A program made the translations under genes and the position numbers. Of a stretch of 64,000 bases of DNA, positions 51,201 through 60,232 are shown one piece after another. The notes below the pieces were generated by a model. That model did not search any database, was not told the DNA's origin, and was given only the letters and a program-made list of their open reading frames with translations. The stretch is from Planctomycetaceae bacterium. Its GTDB lineage: Bacteria > Planctomycetota > Planctomycetia > Pirellulales > Lacipirellulaceae. The stretch is taken from positions 1 to 64,000 of the forward strand of contig PABB01000067.1 in assembly GCA_002702655.1 (NCBI GenBank). The letters are read 5' to 3'. Position 1 is the first letter of the stretch, and each line of letters starts with the position of its first letter.

Positions 51201-52453
51201 TGGGCGGATTCGAGATGTTCAACACGGGCGTGACCGACCTGGCGCCCGAATTGGTCGGCTGGTACGGCGCCCCCGGCGTTGTCATCGCGTCAGGCACTGC
51301 GAACTACGCCTGCGGCTGCTACGCAGACTGCCAATACTGCAAGGACGGCACGGGCGCCGTGATCGCGTGCCAGCGCAATGCTGCCGGCCCCGGCAGCCTG
51401 CCGGTGGCCGGGGCCGGCCGGGACAAGGCCCAACCCTTCCCGGTGTGCGAGGGCGAAGGAACCACTCTGTTCTTGGTGGGCGACAACTTCAGCGTGCACG
51501 ACACCAAGGTCATTGCCGGGGGGGTGTGCATCCCGCACGTGCGATTGGTGAGCCGCGAAATCATGCGCGTCACCATCCCCTCGTGCGTCAATACGGTCAA
51601 CGTCGCGGGGAAGGATTACGTTGCCGTCTACGCCGCCACTCCCTACGGCGTGACAAACCACTTGCACGTGCCGGTCCACGCCCGCAAGCTCGACGAGCCG
51701 ACCAAGACCCAGATTCAGACAGCGGTGGAGGCCGCGGTGAAGACGACGGTCAAGGCGGAGATCGCAGGGCTCCGACTGGCGCCGCTCGACATGGAAGTGA
51801 AGTTCCCCAAAGACAGCAAGATCGAGCTCGCCGGGCAGTGCTTCGCAGGCGACCCCGCGCGTGTGAACATCGAATTGAAGCCGGGCGCCGACTGGCCGCA
51901 TGCGACCGTGGACGTAAAGAACCCCGCGCTCAAGGACCCGACGATCAACGCTGGGCCCGTGCTGGCGAAATTCTTCGTTGCCGTCAAATACAAAGGCAAG
52001 TTTCACGGCGGCATGATCGACGTCGGCACGATCGACCTCAAAGCCGTCCAGCCGGTCGTGGTGATTGGAGACGACAAGAAAGAGGAAATCATCCAACGCC
52101 TGGAGTCGACGGTCCCCAAATCCGAATTGCTAGACAAGAAGGAAACGGTCGCACTGGTGTACTACGTGCAACTGCTTTGTCAGCAGTGCCAAGCGGCCGC
52201 GACGCAGTTGACCGACGAACTGACGATCGAAATCGCCGCGCCGTGCGCCTGCTGCAAGACTAGCCCGGCCCCTGAGGCCGCGGAGTCCGAGCCCGCGACA
52301 ACGGATTCCCCAGCCGCGGCGCCGTCGACTTCGCCGCAGTCGGAGCCCGTCCTGGGCATTCCGGAGCCCGAACTCCCGGCCCCCACAAGCACGCCCGCGC
52401 CCGTCCCCGCCGACGCGTGCAACTGCGCCACGACGACGTTGACAGTTCGCTAG
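48212..52453 (+). CDS. Very large exported protein with coiled coils and IPT/TIG-like domain
   Basis: 1413 residues from ATG 48212, with CCGGAGG eight bases upstream and a signal peptide (to about 29, VAADHF). Order: N-terminal alpha-helical region, a block at about 225-290 ending PTTFRNLVINDLVDQLRLPL, coiled coils at about 293-350 and 470-526, an unassigned middle, a Cys-rich segment (QCARCAHCYRPGEVD, about 950-965; CGCYADCQYCKDG, about 1032), an IPT/TIG-like Ig fold (about 1075-1160; TTLFLVGDNFSVHDTKVIAG) and an acidic Pro/Ser/Thr tail. Residues about 270-330 use lower-GC codons than the rest. Function unknown; probably envelope or surface located. Monocistronic. Confidence 0.75.
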   Translation: MSFRNRRTTASLMLACLVHSTLAPPVAADHFFGRVVRLVEEKEYNGTPPEMCEDTAIEELAENIDWLEHHIDRYGSVVAKQPDIWGEARLTKHRDEFERMLYQELNQFQFTLNAAIRQSDSSFAAAALALSAAATSPADDAGGADAAATSTVVQPLPVATTQELANMIQPSGDNPFDEALELGRYGADKLSIEPTVYLDQLSRYVNHLHELRRINEGDDTSDSPGYALNLIRLPVSILPGKLTREGWGAEITVTATPVLSDDLLPTTFRNLVINDLVDQLRLPLVKMVEEKAWQYPSRVEVETKRREVLRIEQQLNTIKSQKQDLSRTKADLSRQIADIKRILQIQESALAQASTAYKTIAAAAATVPDAAADPADGNAAIANRAAGVSEAAIRGIADNLQEAGLQEQFLRQASLSMPELFSTVSASDAPSTSTAPPALDLDTVLNSAFSQGADIEQIVQDVTKSINEKASEDEEELRQQLLYLTASQERVANQISALQSRYQELQPQLQSQQEMLDKLEKKGLDRWSSGLAGPTSRARRARHPLAPSVAIGVLDFHSLKVAARQFCLGYRGRYVRWAGYPDCDEKNSTKETRVNILDAERWLHPEIEAAYELLSDRTVLPLWHRFAHPTSGLATAIRTHQLNPDDPQAAAPVVNLRNDFFGLLQESQSPTDGNLGADPVPPQVVLPGEIDDYMVPAPPAERHARSTTEALAWAIIVETALLNDRLNDDMRKTAVARGCHCLPVGEQDLTFFLPASAAAADSPFAEEFFAATKAFQEYVKCRWPIHVFALDPREQDQNVADFSARRRELQLALSMGFVSGEISANTLMNYSRQLDTEVETISLNRTIASFGHGNDTFGWRFYPRVQALDQPGALGATWQSIRGTPRDHDVRKRHLEPGMRECVAVVIMPSFVPYADFDVRTNWFRLTNPKNAALTMRDSVKLSKAITAMRRSRAQCARCAHCYRPGEVDRLMKRVHQLDRELPLQTMRSQIPYENTLGGFEMFNTGVTDLAPELVGWYGAPGVVIASGTANYACGCYADCQYCKDGTGAVIACQRNAAGPGSLPVAGAGRDKAQPFPVCEGEGTTLFLVGDNFSVHDTKVIAGGVCIPHVRLVSREIMRVTIPSCVNTVNVAGKDYVAVYAATPYGVTNHLHVPVHARKLDEPTKTQIQTAVEAAVKTTVKAEIAGLRLAPLDMEVKFPKDSKIELAGQCFAGDPARVNIELKPGADWPHATVDVKNPALKDPTINAGPVLAKFFVAVKYKGKFHGGMIDVGTIDLKAVQPVVVIGDDKKEEIIQRLESTVPKSELLDKKETVALVYYVQLLCQQCQAAATQLTDELTIEIAAPCACCKTSPAPEAAESEPATTDSPAAAPSTSPQSEPVLGIPEPELPAPTSTPAPVPADACNCATTTLTVR

Positions 52454-52529
52454 CAGCACCCGACCGCGTCGCAGTCGACCTCCATCCCGGCGCGCCGGCG
52501 CTCGCAGCGACTCGCCGGCGCATGCCTTC

Positions 52530-52772
52530 TCACGGCAGCGGGTTCGGGGGAACGTTCACGGGCCCGGCGCGCCACGGCTGGTTGGGCTCGGGACCCATGA
52601 CAAACTCCAGCGTGTTGCCCCGCGAGGACTCCGCGTCGCCGTTGGCGCCCGACAGCGGGTTGACCCAATCGACCGGGTCGCCCGTCAACGCGGCCGCCGC
52701 GTCGACGACGGGACATGCCTCGACAGGGGCGAATGCGACGCCGCAGAACAACGTCATCCAACGAGAATACAT
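52530..52772 (-). pseudogene. Relic of a GH92 mannosidase gene with internal deletion
   Basis: An 80-residue frame whose start looks like the N-terminus of a GH92 enzyme (signal-like MYSRWMTLFCGVAF, then VDWVNPLSGANGDAESSRGN) and whose end is a GH92 C-terminus (TLEFVMGPEPNQPW). The intervening 700 or so residues are missing; the junction lies at GNT. The intact GH92 gene 314 bases away ends TLELQMGPEPNEQW, but the relic's N-terminus is of a different GH92 subtype, so it is not a copy of that gene. Bases 52773-53085 hold no gene. Confidence 0.6.
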
Positions 52773-53085
52773 CGCTACATTCCGTAGTCAGTGTGAGTTT
52801 GACTGAGGGTTGACCCGGAAGTAAACGCGAGCAGGGCTGCCTGCCCTTTGGCTGTGTCGAATCAGCACAGAACGCGCACAGGGCGCCGTGATCCAACAGC
52901 GGATCCCTTCGGCAGCGCTCTGCTCACCGTACCCGATGTTCAGCAGCAGCCGTATGACAATGGCCGCGCGTGGGATTAGGATGACAAGCTACTGGTGCGC
53001 TCCCCATTTCAGTCGCCGGACGCCGGCAAGTCGATTGGGGCGTTCGCCCGCTTGATGCGCCCGGCTCGATGAGAGAATTGATTTC

Positions 53086-55380
53086 ATGAACAGTTCGATG
53101 ATGGCCGGCGGCGCGCTGCTGCTGGCGAGCGTGTTGGCAACGCGGGGCTTCGCGTCGCCCGCGGACGAGGTGAATCCGTTTATTGGCGCCAGCACGAGCA
53201 CCGCCAAGGCCGGCGTGCTGCACGGGCTGGGCAAGACGTTTCCCGGCGCCACGACCCCCTGGGGCATGGTGCAAGTCAGTCCCAACACGATCACCGGCGG
53301 CGACAACGGCCCGGGCTACAGCTACGAAATGCCGTTCATCGAGGGCTTCGCGTTCACGCAGATGAGCGGCATCGGCTGGTTTGGCGATCTTGGCAACTTC
53401 CTCACGACTCCCACGACCGGCAAGCTGCAGATCGTCGCCGGTCGACACCCCGAGGTGGCCCGCGGATACCGCTCGCGCTACGACAAACAAACCGAGACGG
53501 CGGCCGCCGGCTACTACGCCGCCACGCTGACCGACTACGGGATTCGCGTTGAATGCACCGCGGCGCCGCGCAGCGGCTTTCTGCGGATGACGTACCCCGA
53601 GCACCAGCAGTCGCGGATCCAGATCGACCTGGCCCGCCGCACCGGCGGCACGTCGACCGCACAGTACGTGAAAGTGGTCGACGAGCATGCGTTCGCCGGC
53701 TGGATGCGATGCACTCCCGACGGCGGCGGCTGGGGCAACGGCGACGGCAAGGCCGACTACACGGTGTATTTCTACGCCGTGCTGAGCAAGCCGCTGGAGA
53801 ATTTCGGCGTATGGCGGGCCGACATCCCGGCCGATCAATCTCGCAAGCGCGAAGCGATCGAGAGCGCCGCGTACGACGCCCTGGTCGCTGAAGCCGAGAT
53901 CCTGCCCGGCGCGCGCGAGGTCGAGGGCGACCACTTGGGATTCTTTTGCGAATTCGCTACCGCGGCCGACGAGCAGGTGCTGCTGAAGGTCGGCATTTCG
54001 CTGACCAGCGTCGAGGGCGCCCGGCTGAACCTGGAGTCGGAGATCCCCCACTGGGACTTCGACGCGACCCGCGCTGCAGCCAAGCGGTTGTGGGACGACG
54101 AGTTGCAAAAAGTGGCCGTCGCGGGGGGAACCGCCGACCAGCGGACGGTGCTCTACACGGCGCTGTACCACACGCTGATCGATCCCCGGGCGATCGTCGA
54201 CGTGGACGGTCGCTACCCCGGCGGCAACGGCGTCATCCACAAACAGGCGGACTTCACCAAGCGAACCATATTCAGCGGCTGGGACGTCTTTCGCAGTCAG
54301 TTTCCGTTGCAGTCAATCATCAATCCGACGGTGGTCACCGACACGATCAACTCGTTGATCGAACTCGCCCACGACACGGGCCGCAACTACCTGGAACGCT
54401 GGGAGATGCTCAACGCTTACAGCGGTTGCATGCTCGGCAATCCCGCGGTGGTGGTCATCGCCGACGCCTACGCGAAAGGTTTGCGCGACTTCGACGTCGA
54501 ACAGGCGTACGCGCTGTGCAGAAACTCGGTCGACCGGTTCGGCAACGGCGACCGCGGCCACGCGGAAAGCATCTCGCACACGCTGGAGTACGCGTACTGC
54601 GAGTGGTGCGTCGCGCAACTCGCGCGCGCGCTGGGTCACGAAGTCGATGCGAAAAAGTACCAGCAGCGAGCGCAGAGCTACCGCAACGTGTTCGATCCGG
54701 GCGTCGGTTGGTTTCGCCCCAAGCGGGCCGACGGCTCCTGGGTCGACTGGCCGGCGGAGGGCCGCCTGAAGCAAAACTTTGGCTCGGTGGAGAGTAACCC
54801 GTTCCAGCAGGGTTGGTTCGTCCCGCACGACTTGAACGGGCTCGCGAGCCTGTTGGGCGGACGCGCCGAGACGCTGGCGGTGCTCGAGGAGTTCTTCGAC
54901 AAGACGCCTGACGATTTCCGGTGGAACAACTACTACAACCACGCCAACGAGCCGGTCCACCACGTGCCGTTTCTCTTCAATCGGCTCGGCAAGCCGTGGT
55001 TGACGCAGAAGTGGACGCGCACGATTTGCGCCAACGCCTATCGCAATTCGGTGGAAGGACTGGTCGGCAACGAAGACGTCGGGCAGATGTCGGCCTGGTA
55101 CGTGCTGGCGTCGTGCGGGATCCATCCCGTGACGCCGGGCGAGACGCGGTACGAGATCACCAGCCCCCTGTGGGAGCAGGCAACTTTGCGGGTCGGCGCC
55201 GATCGCACGTTCACCGTGGTGGCGCAGAACATCTCGCCGGAGAATCTCTACATTCAATCCGCCCGGCTCAACGGTCAGCCCCACGATCAGTGCTGGATCG
55301 ACTACCACGCGATCATGGCGGGCGGGACGCTGGAATTGCAGATGGGCCCCGAGCCCAATGAGCAGTGGGGAACCGAGTGA
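53086..55380 (+). CDS. GH92 alpha-1,2-mannosidase
   Basis: 764 residues, normal for GH92 exo-alpha-mannosidases, calcium-dependent inverting enzymes. Signal peptide 1-24 (cleavage near FASPAD). The N-terminal sandwich domain starts EVNPFIGASTSTAKAGVLHG and FPGATTPWGMVQVSP; catalytic-domain motifs include SGWDVFRSQFPLQ, GNEDVGQMSAWYVLASCGIH (with the Asp near the base) and the C-terminal GTLELQMGPEPN. Exported; probably releases mannose from glycans or algal polymers. A deleted relic of another GH92 gene lies upstream on the other strand. Confidence 0.92.
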   Translation: MNSSMMAGGALLLASVLATRGFASPADEVNPFIGASTSTAKAGVLHGLGKTFPGATTPWGMVQVSPNTITGGDNGPGYSYEMPFIEGFAFTQMSGIGWFGDLGNFLTTPTTGKLQIVAGRHPEVARGYRSRYDKQTETAAAGYYAATLTDYGIRVECTAAPRSGFLRMTYPEHQQSRIQIDLARRTGGTSTAQYVKVVDEHAFAGWMRCTPDGGGWGNGDGKADYTVYFYAVLSKPLENFGVWRADIPADQSRKREAIESAAYDALVAEAEILPGAREVEGDHLGFFCEFATAADEQVLLKVGISLTSVEGARLNLESEIPHWDFDATRAAAKRLWDDELQKVAVAGGTADQRTVLYTALYHTLIDPRAIVDVDGRYPGGNGVIHKQADFTKRTIFSGWDVFRSQFPLQSIINPTVVTDTINSLIELAHDTGRNYLERWEMLNAYSGCMLGNPAVVVIADAYAKGLRDFDVEQAYALCRNSVDRFGNGDRGHAESISHTLEYAYCEWCVAQLARALGHEVDAKKYQQRAQSYRNVFDPGVGWFRPKRADGSWVDWPAEGRLKQNFGSVESNPFQQGWFVPHDLNGLASLLGGRAETLAVLEEFFDKTPDDFRWNNYYNHANEPVHHVPFLFNRLGKPWLTQKWTRTICANAYRNSVEGLVGNEDVGQMSAWYVLASCGIHPVTPGETRYEITSPLWEQATLRVGADRTFTVVAQNISPENLYIQSARLNGQPHDQCWIDYHAIMAGGTLELQMGPEPNEQWGTE

Positions 55381-55467
55381 CGCGGCCCGCGGTTGGTCGA
55401 TGCCGTTGCGCTCGTGCGCCGACGCCAGGGATGAACTGAAGCAGTCCGAGCGCGCGAACCGTTGGGA

Positions 55468-56226
55468 CTATACGAACTCGACGCCGATCCTCCACATCAG
55501 ATACAGACACTGGCTGAGGGCGAACGTGGCGACGCCGACCCAGTGCAACCAATCGCGACGAACGCCGCGTTTTACGTCGATGAGTGCGACCGCCAAGATC
55601 CATGGACAGAGGACGATGTCTCCCAGCGAGTAGGCCAAATGCAACCGCTCGAAGACTTCGAAGTGAAACACATCGACAAGCAGAATGCCGTTGGCGATGA
55701 GCTTGACGGCAGTCAGCGCGAACAGGGCGGCAAAGAAGATCTTCCAGCGCCGCTCTTGTTGCTGCTTGAACGCCAGGAGAAAGACCCCGATGGAGATCAC
55801 GAGAACGCCGCAATCAAAGAACTGCACGATATAGCTGTCGACGTCGCCAATCAGGCTGAGGATTGTGCTGGGCAACCAGATAAAACAGGCATCGACGGCG
55901 GGGGCGAGCATGAGCCAATGACCTGGCGCCCGCAACCACGGAGGTCCGTCACTCACCCGTGCCGTCAGCAAAACAATCGTGCCGCTCAGTGCGGCTCCGT
56001 TGACGATTGCTTCGATCAGGCCCGTGACGGCTCGGACGGGCTGGTATTCCTCCGGCATGTAGCCGGTCGACAGCCAGTATCGCTCCAAGGTCAAGAAGAC
56101 TGCGGTGCAGAACGTCCACAGTAGCAGGTGTGCAATCCGCAGCCGCGGGAAGCCGCGTGACGCGCCAACGCGATCTGACACATTCGCGTCCGGCAGATCG
56201 GGCCGTGGGAAATCGTCGGTTGTCAT
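55468..56226 (-). CDS. Polytopic membrane protein of unknown function
   Basis: 252 residues from ATG 56226. A polar N-terminal 25 residues precedes about seven hydrophobic segments (HLLLWTFCTAVFLTL; HWLMLAPAVDACFIWLPSTI; GVLVISIGVFLLAF; WILAVALIDV). Not recognised; the N-terminal PRLRIAHLLLW segment fits the planctomycete pattern of a basic stretch followed by a helix. GC content is lower than that of neighbouring genes. Convergent with the GH92 gene. Confidence 0.65.
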   Translation of the reverse strand: MTTDDFPRPDLPDANVSDRVGASRGFPRLRIAHLLLWTFCTAVFLTLERYWLSTGYMPEEYQPVRAVTGLIEAIVNGAALSGTIVLLTARVSDGPPWLRAPGHWLMLAPAVDACFIWLPSTILSLIGDVDSYIVQFFDCGVLVISIGVFLLAFKQQQERRWKIFFAALFALTAVKLIANGILLVDVFHFEVFERLHLAYSLGDIVLCPWILAVALIDVKRGVRRDWLHWVGVATFALSQCLYLMWRIGVEFV

Positions 56227-56295
56227 ACCGCCAGTGTATCTCAATCGGGTTGGCTCGCGCGCCAACCAGGGCCGCCTCGACACGCCCTCAAGTCC

Positions 56296-56877
56296 TCACG
56301 CCGGGATCAATTTGGGCGCCGGCCAGCTGTCGCCGGCGATGGGGCCGTGTTCGGCCTGCAGCTCGGCGAACGTGTGTTGCAGGAACTCGTACACGTGCAG
56401 CGGCGGGTCGGCGGCCAGCCACTGTTGCGCCAGCCGATCCATTTGCGCGTCGTAGTCCTTCTTCGACGGGCCGTGGGCGTAGCAGCGCCCCTCGTGGCGG
56501 CGGAGGTCGCCGTCGAATTGCGGGCCGATGTGCCACAGCTCGTGCACGACCGTGGAGAGCTTTTCCTCCAACGACGTGTTGAGAAACCGCGGCAAGTAGA
56601 ACGTGAGCAGGTACAGAAAGTCCTGCCCGCCGCGGCCGGTCAGCGGCTGCACGCGGTACCGCCGGCCGCGGACCGTGCCCTCGGAGCGGCCGCCCTCGAA
56701 CCGCAGGGGCGTAAGCGCGGCGTACGTGCCGTGCGAGACGTTGCGCCGCGCCTGGACGACGCCGATGGCCACGCGATCCAAATCGACGTGCGCCAACTCC
56801 GGCAATCGGGCGACCATGTCGCGGCACAGGGCGCGCATGGCGGCGGTGAAGTCGAACCCTCGCGGCGAGCTGTCCAT
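56296..56877 (-). CDS. Putative zinc metallopeptidase-like protein
   Basis: 193 residues, soluble. The motif VVHELWHIGPQFDGDLRRHEG is a zinc-binding HExxH with additional His and Glu downstream, similar to putative metallopeptidase domains. RNVSHGTYAALTPLRFEGG and YLLTFYLPRFLNTSLEEKLS precede it and look conserved. Substrate unknown; a non-peptidase role is possible. Lies 69 bases upstream of the membrane protein gene on the same strand. Confidence 0.7.
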   Translation of the reverse strand: MDSSPRGFDFTAAMRALCRDMVARLPELAHVDLDRVAIGVVQARRNVSHGTYAALTPLRFEGGRSEGTVRGRRYRVQPLTGRGGQDFLYLLTFYLPRFLNTSLEEKLSTVVHELWHIGPQFDGDLRRHEGRCYAHGPSKKDYDAQMDRLAQQWLAADPPLHVYEFLQHTFAELQAEHGPIAGDSWPAPKLIPA

Positions 56878-56966
56878 AGCTCGGAGAAGAGGTTGGAGGT
56901 GAGAGGTCGGAGGTCAGGAGCGTGACACGCCGAATCGGGAGATCGTCGAACTCTCGCCACAGCCGC

Positions 56967-57044
56967 TAGCCGGACCGCCACGCGGTCCGGGACACGCGGC
57001 AAGGCGTCGCACGGCACGTCCCGGACGGCGTGGCCGTCCGGCTA
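56967..57044. repeat. Inverted hairpin doublet (family K)
   Basis: Left half 56967-56993 (TAGCCGGACCGCCACGCGGT ...), right half 57018-57044, inverted; each half is a hairpin (CGGACCG/CGGTCCG type). Sits between rplQ and the metallopeptidase-like gene, just after the rplQ stop, and may help end the ribosomal operon transcript. Confidence 0.7.
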
Positions 57045-57065
57045 GGGCCCCGCGAGTGGGCGGCT

Positions 57066-57758
57066 TTACGCCTTTTCTTCTTCGCCGTCGCCTTCGTCGG
57101 ACGAAGCTTCGGCTTCCGTCTCGGCGGACTCGTCGGCGGCGGCTTCGTCCTCGGCGGGCGCGGCTGCCGACTCAGCCGGTGCGGCCGGAGCGTCATCCGA
57201 TTCAAAGGCCGGCTTGCTGCTGCGGACGGTCACGCGGTCGTGCACGCCCACGAACTCCAGCATGGCCTGGGCGCCGGCGTCGCCCAGACGCGGCTTGGCC
57301 AGACGGATGATGCGGGTGTAGCCGCCCGGACGATCGACGAACCGCTCGGCGACCTCGTCGAACAGCACGGCCACGGCTTCCTTGTCGCCCAGCAGCTGCA
57401 GACAGCGCCGCCGCGCGGCCACCGCGGGCGCGATGGCCTGATTCCACTGCGACCACTTGTCACTCTGCCGCCACGACTTCCACGCTTCGGTGTTGCGCTC
57501 GGCGGAGGTGCCGTACTCGCGGGCCGCTTCCTCGGCCGCCAGCCCGCGGCGGGCGATCGTGATGCACTTCTCGACCAGCGGCCGCACTTCCTTCGCCTTG
57601 TGCAGCGTGGTGGTGATGCGGCCCTTGACCTTGGGGGCGTTGTCATCGAACTCGGCGTCGCGTTCGGTCAAAAACAGAGCGCTGGCCAAGCTGCGGAGCA
57701 GCGCCCGTTGGTGGTTCGGATTGCGGCCGAGCTTGCGGCCTTTTCTGCGGTGACGCAT
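57066..57758 (-). CDS. rplQ: 50S ribosomal protein L17, extended
   Basis: 230 residues against the usual 120-130. The N-terminus MRHRRKGRKLGRNPNHQRAL and RITTTLHKAKEVRPLVEK are canonical, as is the closing GGYTRIIRLAKPRLGDAG... A stretch of about 40 residues (roughly 75-115, EAAREYGTSAERNTEAWKSW) is inserted before the last part of the L17 core, and about 50 residues of Ala/Glu/Asp-rich tail (180-230) follow it. Last gene of the alpha operon. Confidence 0.95.
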   Translation of the reverse strand: MRHRRKGRKLGRNPNHQRALLRSLASALFLTERDAEFDDNAPKVKGRITTTLHKAKEVRPLVEKCITIARRGLAAEEAAREYGTSAERNTEAWKSWRQSDKWSQWNQAIAPAVAARRRCLQLLGDKEAVAVLFDEVAERFVDRPGGYTRIIRLAKPRLGDAGAQAMLEFVGVHDRVTVRSSKPAFESDDAPAAPAESAAAPAEDEAAADESAETEAEASSDEGDGEEEKA

Positions 57759-57876
57759 GGCGGACTACTATCGTCGGCGAGTGACCTGCAGGTTTGCCGC
57801 GCGGCGCCGATCCGCTGCAACAATTGGTTGTGTTTCGTAATGAAAGGCGTGTCGATCGTTGGCGACGAGTTCAGCT

Positions 57877-58872
57877 CTAGAACCCGGTCGGCGCCGCGGC
57901 CGGCACTCGCATGCCTAGGTGCAGTCCCAACTCGCGAAGCTTCTGCTGAACCTCGGCCAGCGTGGTTTCGCCAAAGTTGCGAACTTCCAACAGCTGGTCT
58001 TCGTTGCGGACGACCAGGTCGCGAACCGTCAGGATGTTTTCCGATTCCAGGCAGTTGCCGGCACGAACCGACAGGTTCAGCTCGGCCAACGGCATGTTCA
58101 GCTTGGCTTCCAACGCCGCGTCGCCGGACGTGCTGCCGGCGCGGGACGGCGAGTGGACCTGCGGGCCCAGCTCGGTGTACTGCACGAACGGGGTGAGGTG
58201 CTTGCGGAGGATCTTGGCCGCTTCGACCAAGGCCATTTCCGGCCCGACCGAACCGTCGGTCCAGATCTCCAGCGTCAGCGCGTCGTAGTTGGTCACTTGG
58301 CCGACGCGGGTTTCTTCCACGTCGTAGCGGACCCGCGTGACGGGGCTGAAGACCGAGTCGATCGGAATGATGCCGATCTCCTGGATGTTCTTGCCGTGCT
58401 CGGTGGCCGACACGTAGCCGCGGCCATTTTCGACAACCATCTCGACCACGAACGGCACGTCCTGGGTCAGCGTGGCGATGACCAAGTCTTTGTTGATGAT
58501 CTCGACCGCTTCGTCGGTTTCGATGTCGGCGGCGGTGACGACCCCGGCGGTGTTCCGCTCGACGCGCAACACCTTGGTGCTTTCACCGTGATTCTTGACG
58601 ACCAGCGACTTGATGTTCAGCACGATGTCGGTCAGATCTTCCACCACGCCTTCGATCGTGGTGAACTCGTGCTGGGCGTTGTGCACTTTGATCTGGGTGA
58701 CGGCGCTGCCCTCGAGGCTGGAGAGCAGAATCCGCCGCAGGCCGTTGCCGACCGTCGTACCAAAGCCGCGCTCAAACGGCTCGGCCGTGAACTTGCCGTA
58801 GGTGGAGGTCAGCGACGCGGCGTCGCAATTGACTTGACTCGGCAGTTCCAATCCACGCCAACGGATATGCAT
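57877..58872 (-). CDS. rpoA: DNA-directed RNA polymerase subunit alpha
   Basis: 331 residues, normal length. N-terminal assembly domain ([20 protein letters not shown]) and C-terminal domain ([38 protein letters not shown]), the part that contacts UP elements and activators. In the usual position between rpsD and rplQ. Confidence 0.97.
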   Translation of the reverse strand: MHIRWRGLELPSQVNCDAASLTSTYGKFTAEPFERGFGTTVGNGLRRILLSSLEGSAVTQIKVHNAQHEFTTIEGVVEDLTDIVLNIKSLVVKNHGESTKVLRVERNTAGVVTAADIETDEAVEIINKDLVIATLTQDVPFVVEMVVENGRGYVSATEHGKNIQEIGIIPIDSVFSPVTRVRYDVEETRVGQVTNYDALTLEIWTDGSVGPEMALVEAAKILRKHLTPFVQYTELGPQVHSPSRAGSTSGDAALEAKLNMPLAELNLSVRAGNCLESENILTVRDLVVRNEDQLLEVRNFGETTLAEVQQKLRELGLHLGMRVPAAAPTGF

Positions 58873-59003
58873 GGGTGTCCTCCACGTGTGACTGTGGCGC
58901 CGGGGCGAGGGAGCGACCGCGGGGCCAGTCGGAAGTTCGAGGGATGTTCTCAGCGGGTAGGTGGCGAGCGGGCGACGCCGCGCTCAATTGTGATGCGGCG
59001 CGA

Positions 59004-59630
59004 TTACCGCGAGCACAATTCGACGATCAACTGCGTCTGCACCGGCAGCGACACGTCGTCGCCCGTGGGCAATCGGCTGACGATGCCTTCGGGGATATCG
59101 CCTTCGGAGATCGACAGGAAATCGGGAACGTCGCGGCTGACTTCAGCCAGCGCCGCTCGTGCGCGATCGAGGCTCTTGGCGCGGTTCTTCACGCGGATCA
59201 CGTCGCCGGCTTGGACCAGATAACTGGATACGTCGCAGCGGCGGCCGTTGACCGTCACATGGCCGTGATTGATCAACTGGCGGGCGTCGGCGCGGCTCAT
59301 GCCAAAGCCCAAGCGATGCACCACGTTGTCCAGCCGGCGTTCCAGCAGGCTCATCAGGTTGTCGCCCGTGTTGCCTTTGCCGCGATCAGCGTTGTCGTAG
59401 TACTTGCGGAACTGCCGCTCCAGCACGCCGTAATAGTGCTTCACCTTCTGCTTTTCGCGGAGGTGAATGGCGTAGTCGGTCGGCTTGCCGCGGCGGCCGG
59501 TCTGCTGACCGGGAGGCGAGTCGCGGCGCTCGAACGCGCACTTGGCGGAGTCGCACCGCAGACCTTTGAGAAACAACTTCATGCCGTCGCGACGGCACAA
59601 ACGACATACGGGGCCGGTGTATCGAGCCAT
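59004..59630 (-). CDS. rpsD: 30S ribosomal protein S4
   Basis: 208 residues. MARYTGPVCRLCRRDGMKLF with CxxC, S4 RNA-binding domain (RLDNVVHRLGFGMSRADARQ, INHGHVTVNGRRCDV). The N-terminus has a second Cys pair (LRCDSAKCAF), giving the zinc-binding form of S4. Same operon as rpsK and rpoA. Confidence 0.97.
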   Translation of the reverse strand: MARYTGPVCRLCRRDGMKLFLKGLRCDSAKCAFERRDSPPGQQTGRRGKPTDYAIHLREKQKVKHYYGVLERQFRKYYDNADRGKGNTGDNLMSLLERRLDNVVHRLGFGMSRADARQLINHGHVTVNGRRCDVSSYLVQAGDVIRVKNRAKSLDRARAALAEVSRDVPDFLSISEGDIPEGIVSRLPTGDDVSLPVQTQLIVELCSR

Positions 59631-59761
59631 GGGTTGTCAGCGATCCGAAAGGGCCGGCCACGCGAGGCGACTGCCAACGCGGACGACGATGAATGGGGGA
59701 TCAAATCTTCGCGGCGACGACGACTCGCGCCTGCCGCGGGGGGGAACTCTCTGGGACGCGT

Positions 59762-60169
59762 TTACACGCGACGCTTCTTGCGGGGACGGCAACCGTTGTG
59801 CGGCAACGGCGTGACGTCTTCGATGCTCTTAACCTTCAAGCCGGCGGCTTCCAGGGCGGTGATTGCACTCTCGCGACCGCTGCCCGGGCCCTTCACCTTG
59901 ACGTCGACGTCCTTCAGGCCGTACTTGCGCGCCTTTTCGGCAGCCTGCTGGGCGGCCATCTGACCGGCGAAGGGCGTGCTCTTGCGACTGCCCTTGAAGC
60001 CGCTGGTGCCGGCCGTGGCCCAGCACAGCGTGTCGCCCTTGTTGTCGGTGATGGTGACGGTCGTGTTGTTGAACGTGGCGGTGATGTAGGCGATGCCCAC
60101 CGTCACGTTGCGGCGGACCTTCTTCGCCTTGGCCCGCCCCTTGCTGCCGGTTTTCTTGTCTTTGGACAC
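59762..60169 (-). CDS. rpsK: 30S ribosomal protein S11
   Basis: 135 residues. [20 protein letters not shown] and the C-terminal [20 protein letters not shown] are characteristic. A basic leader ([20 protein letters not shown]) precedes the core. Confidence 0.97.
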   Translation of the reverse strand: MSKDKKTGSKGRAKAKKVRRNVTVGIAYITATFNNTTVTITDNKGDTLCWATAGTSGFKGSRKSTPFAGQMAAQQAAEKARKYGLKDVDVKVKGPGSGRESAITALEAAGLKVKSIEDVTPLPHNGCRPRKKRRV

Positions 60170-60232
60170 TTTGCGATGAACTCCTGAAGCGATCCGAACG
60201 GATCGACGCGGGTGATGTGCTAGGGGCTCCGA

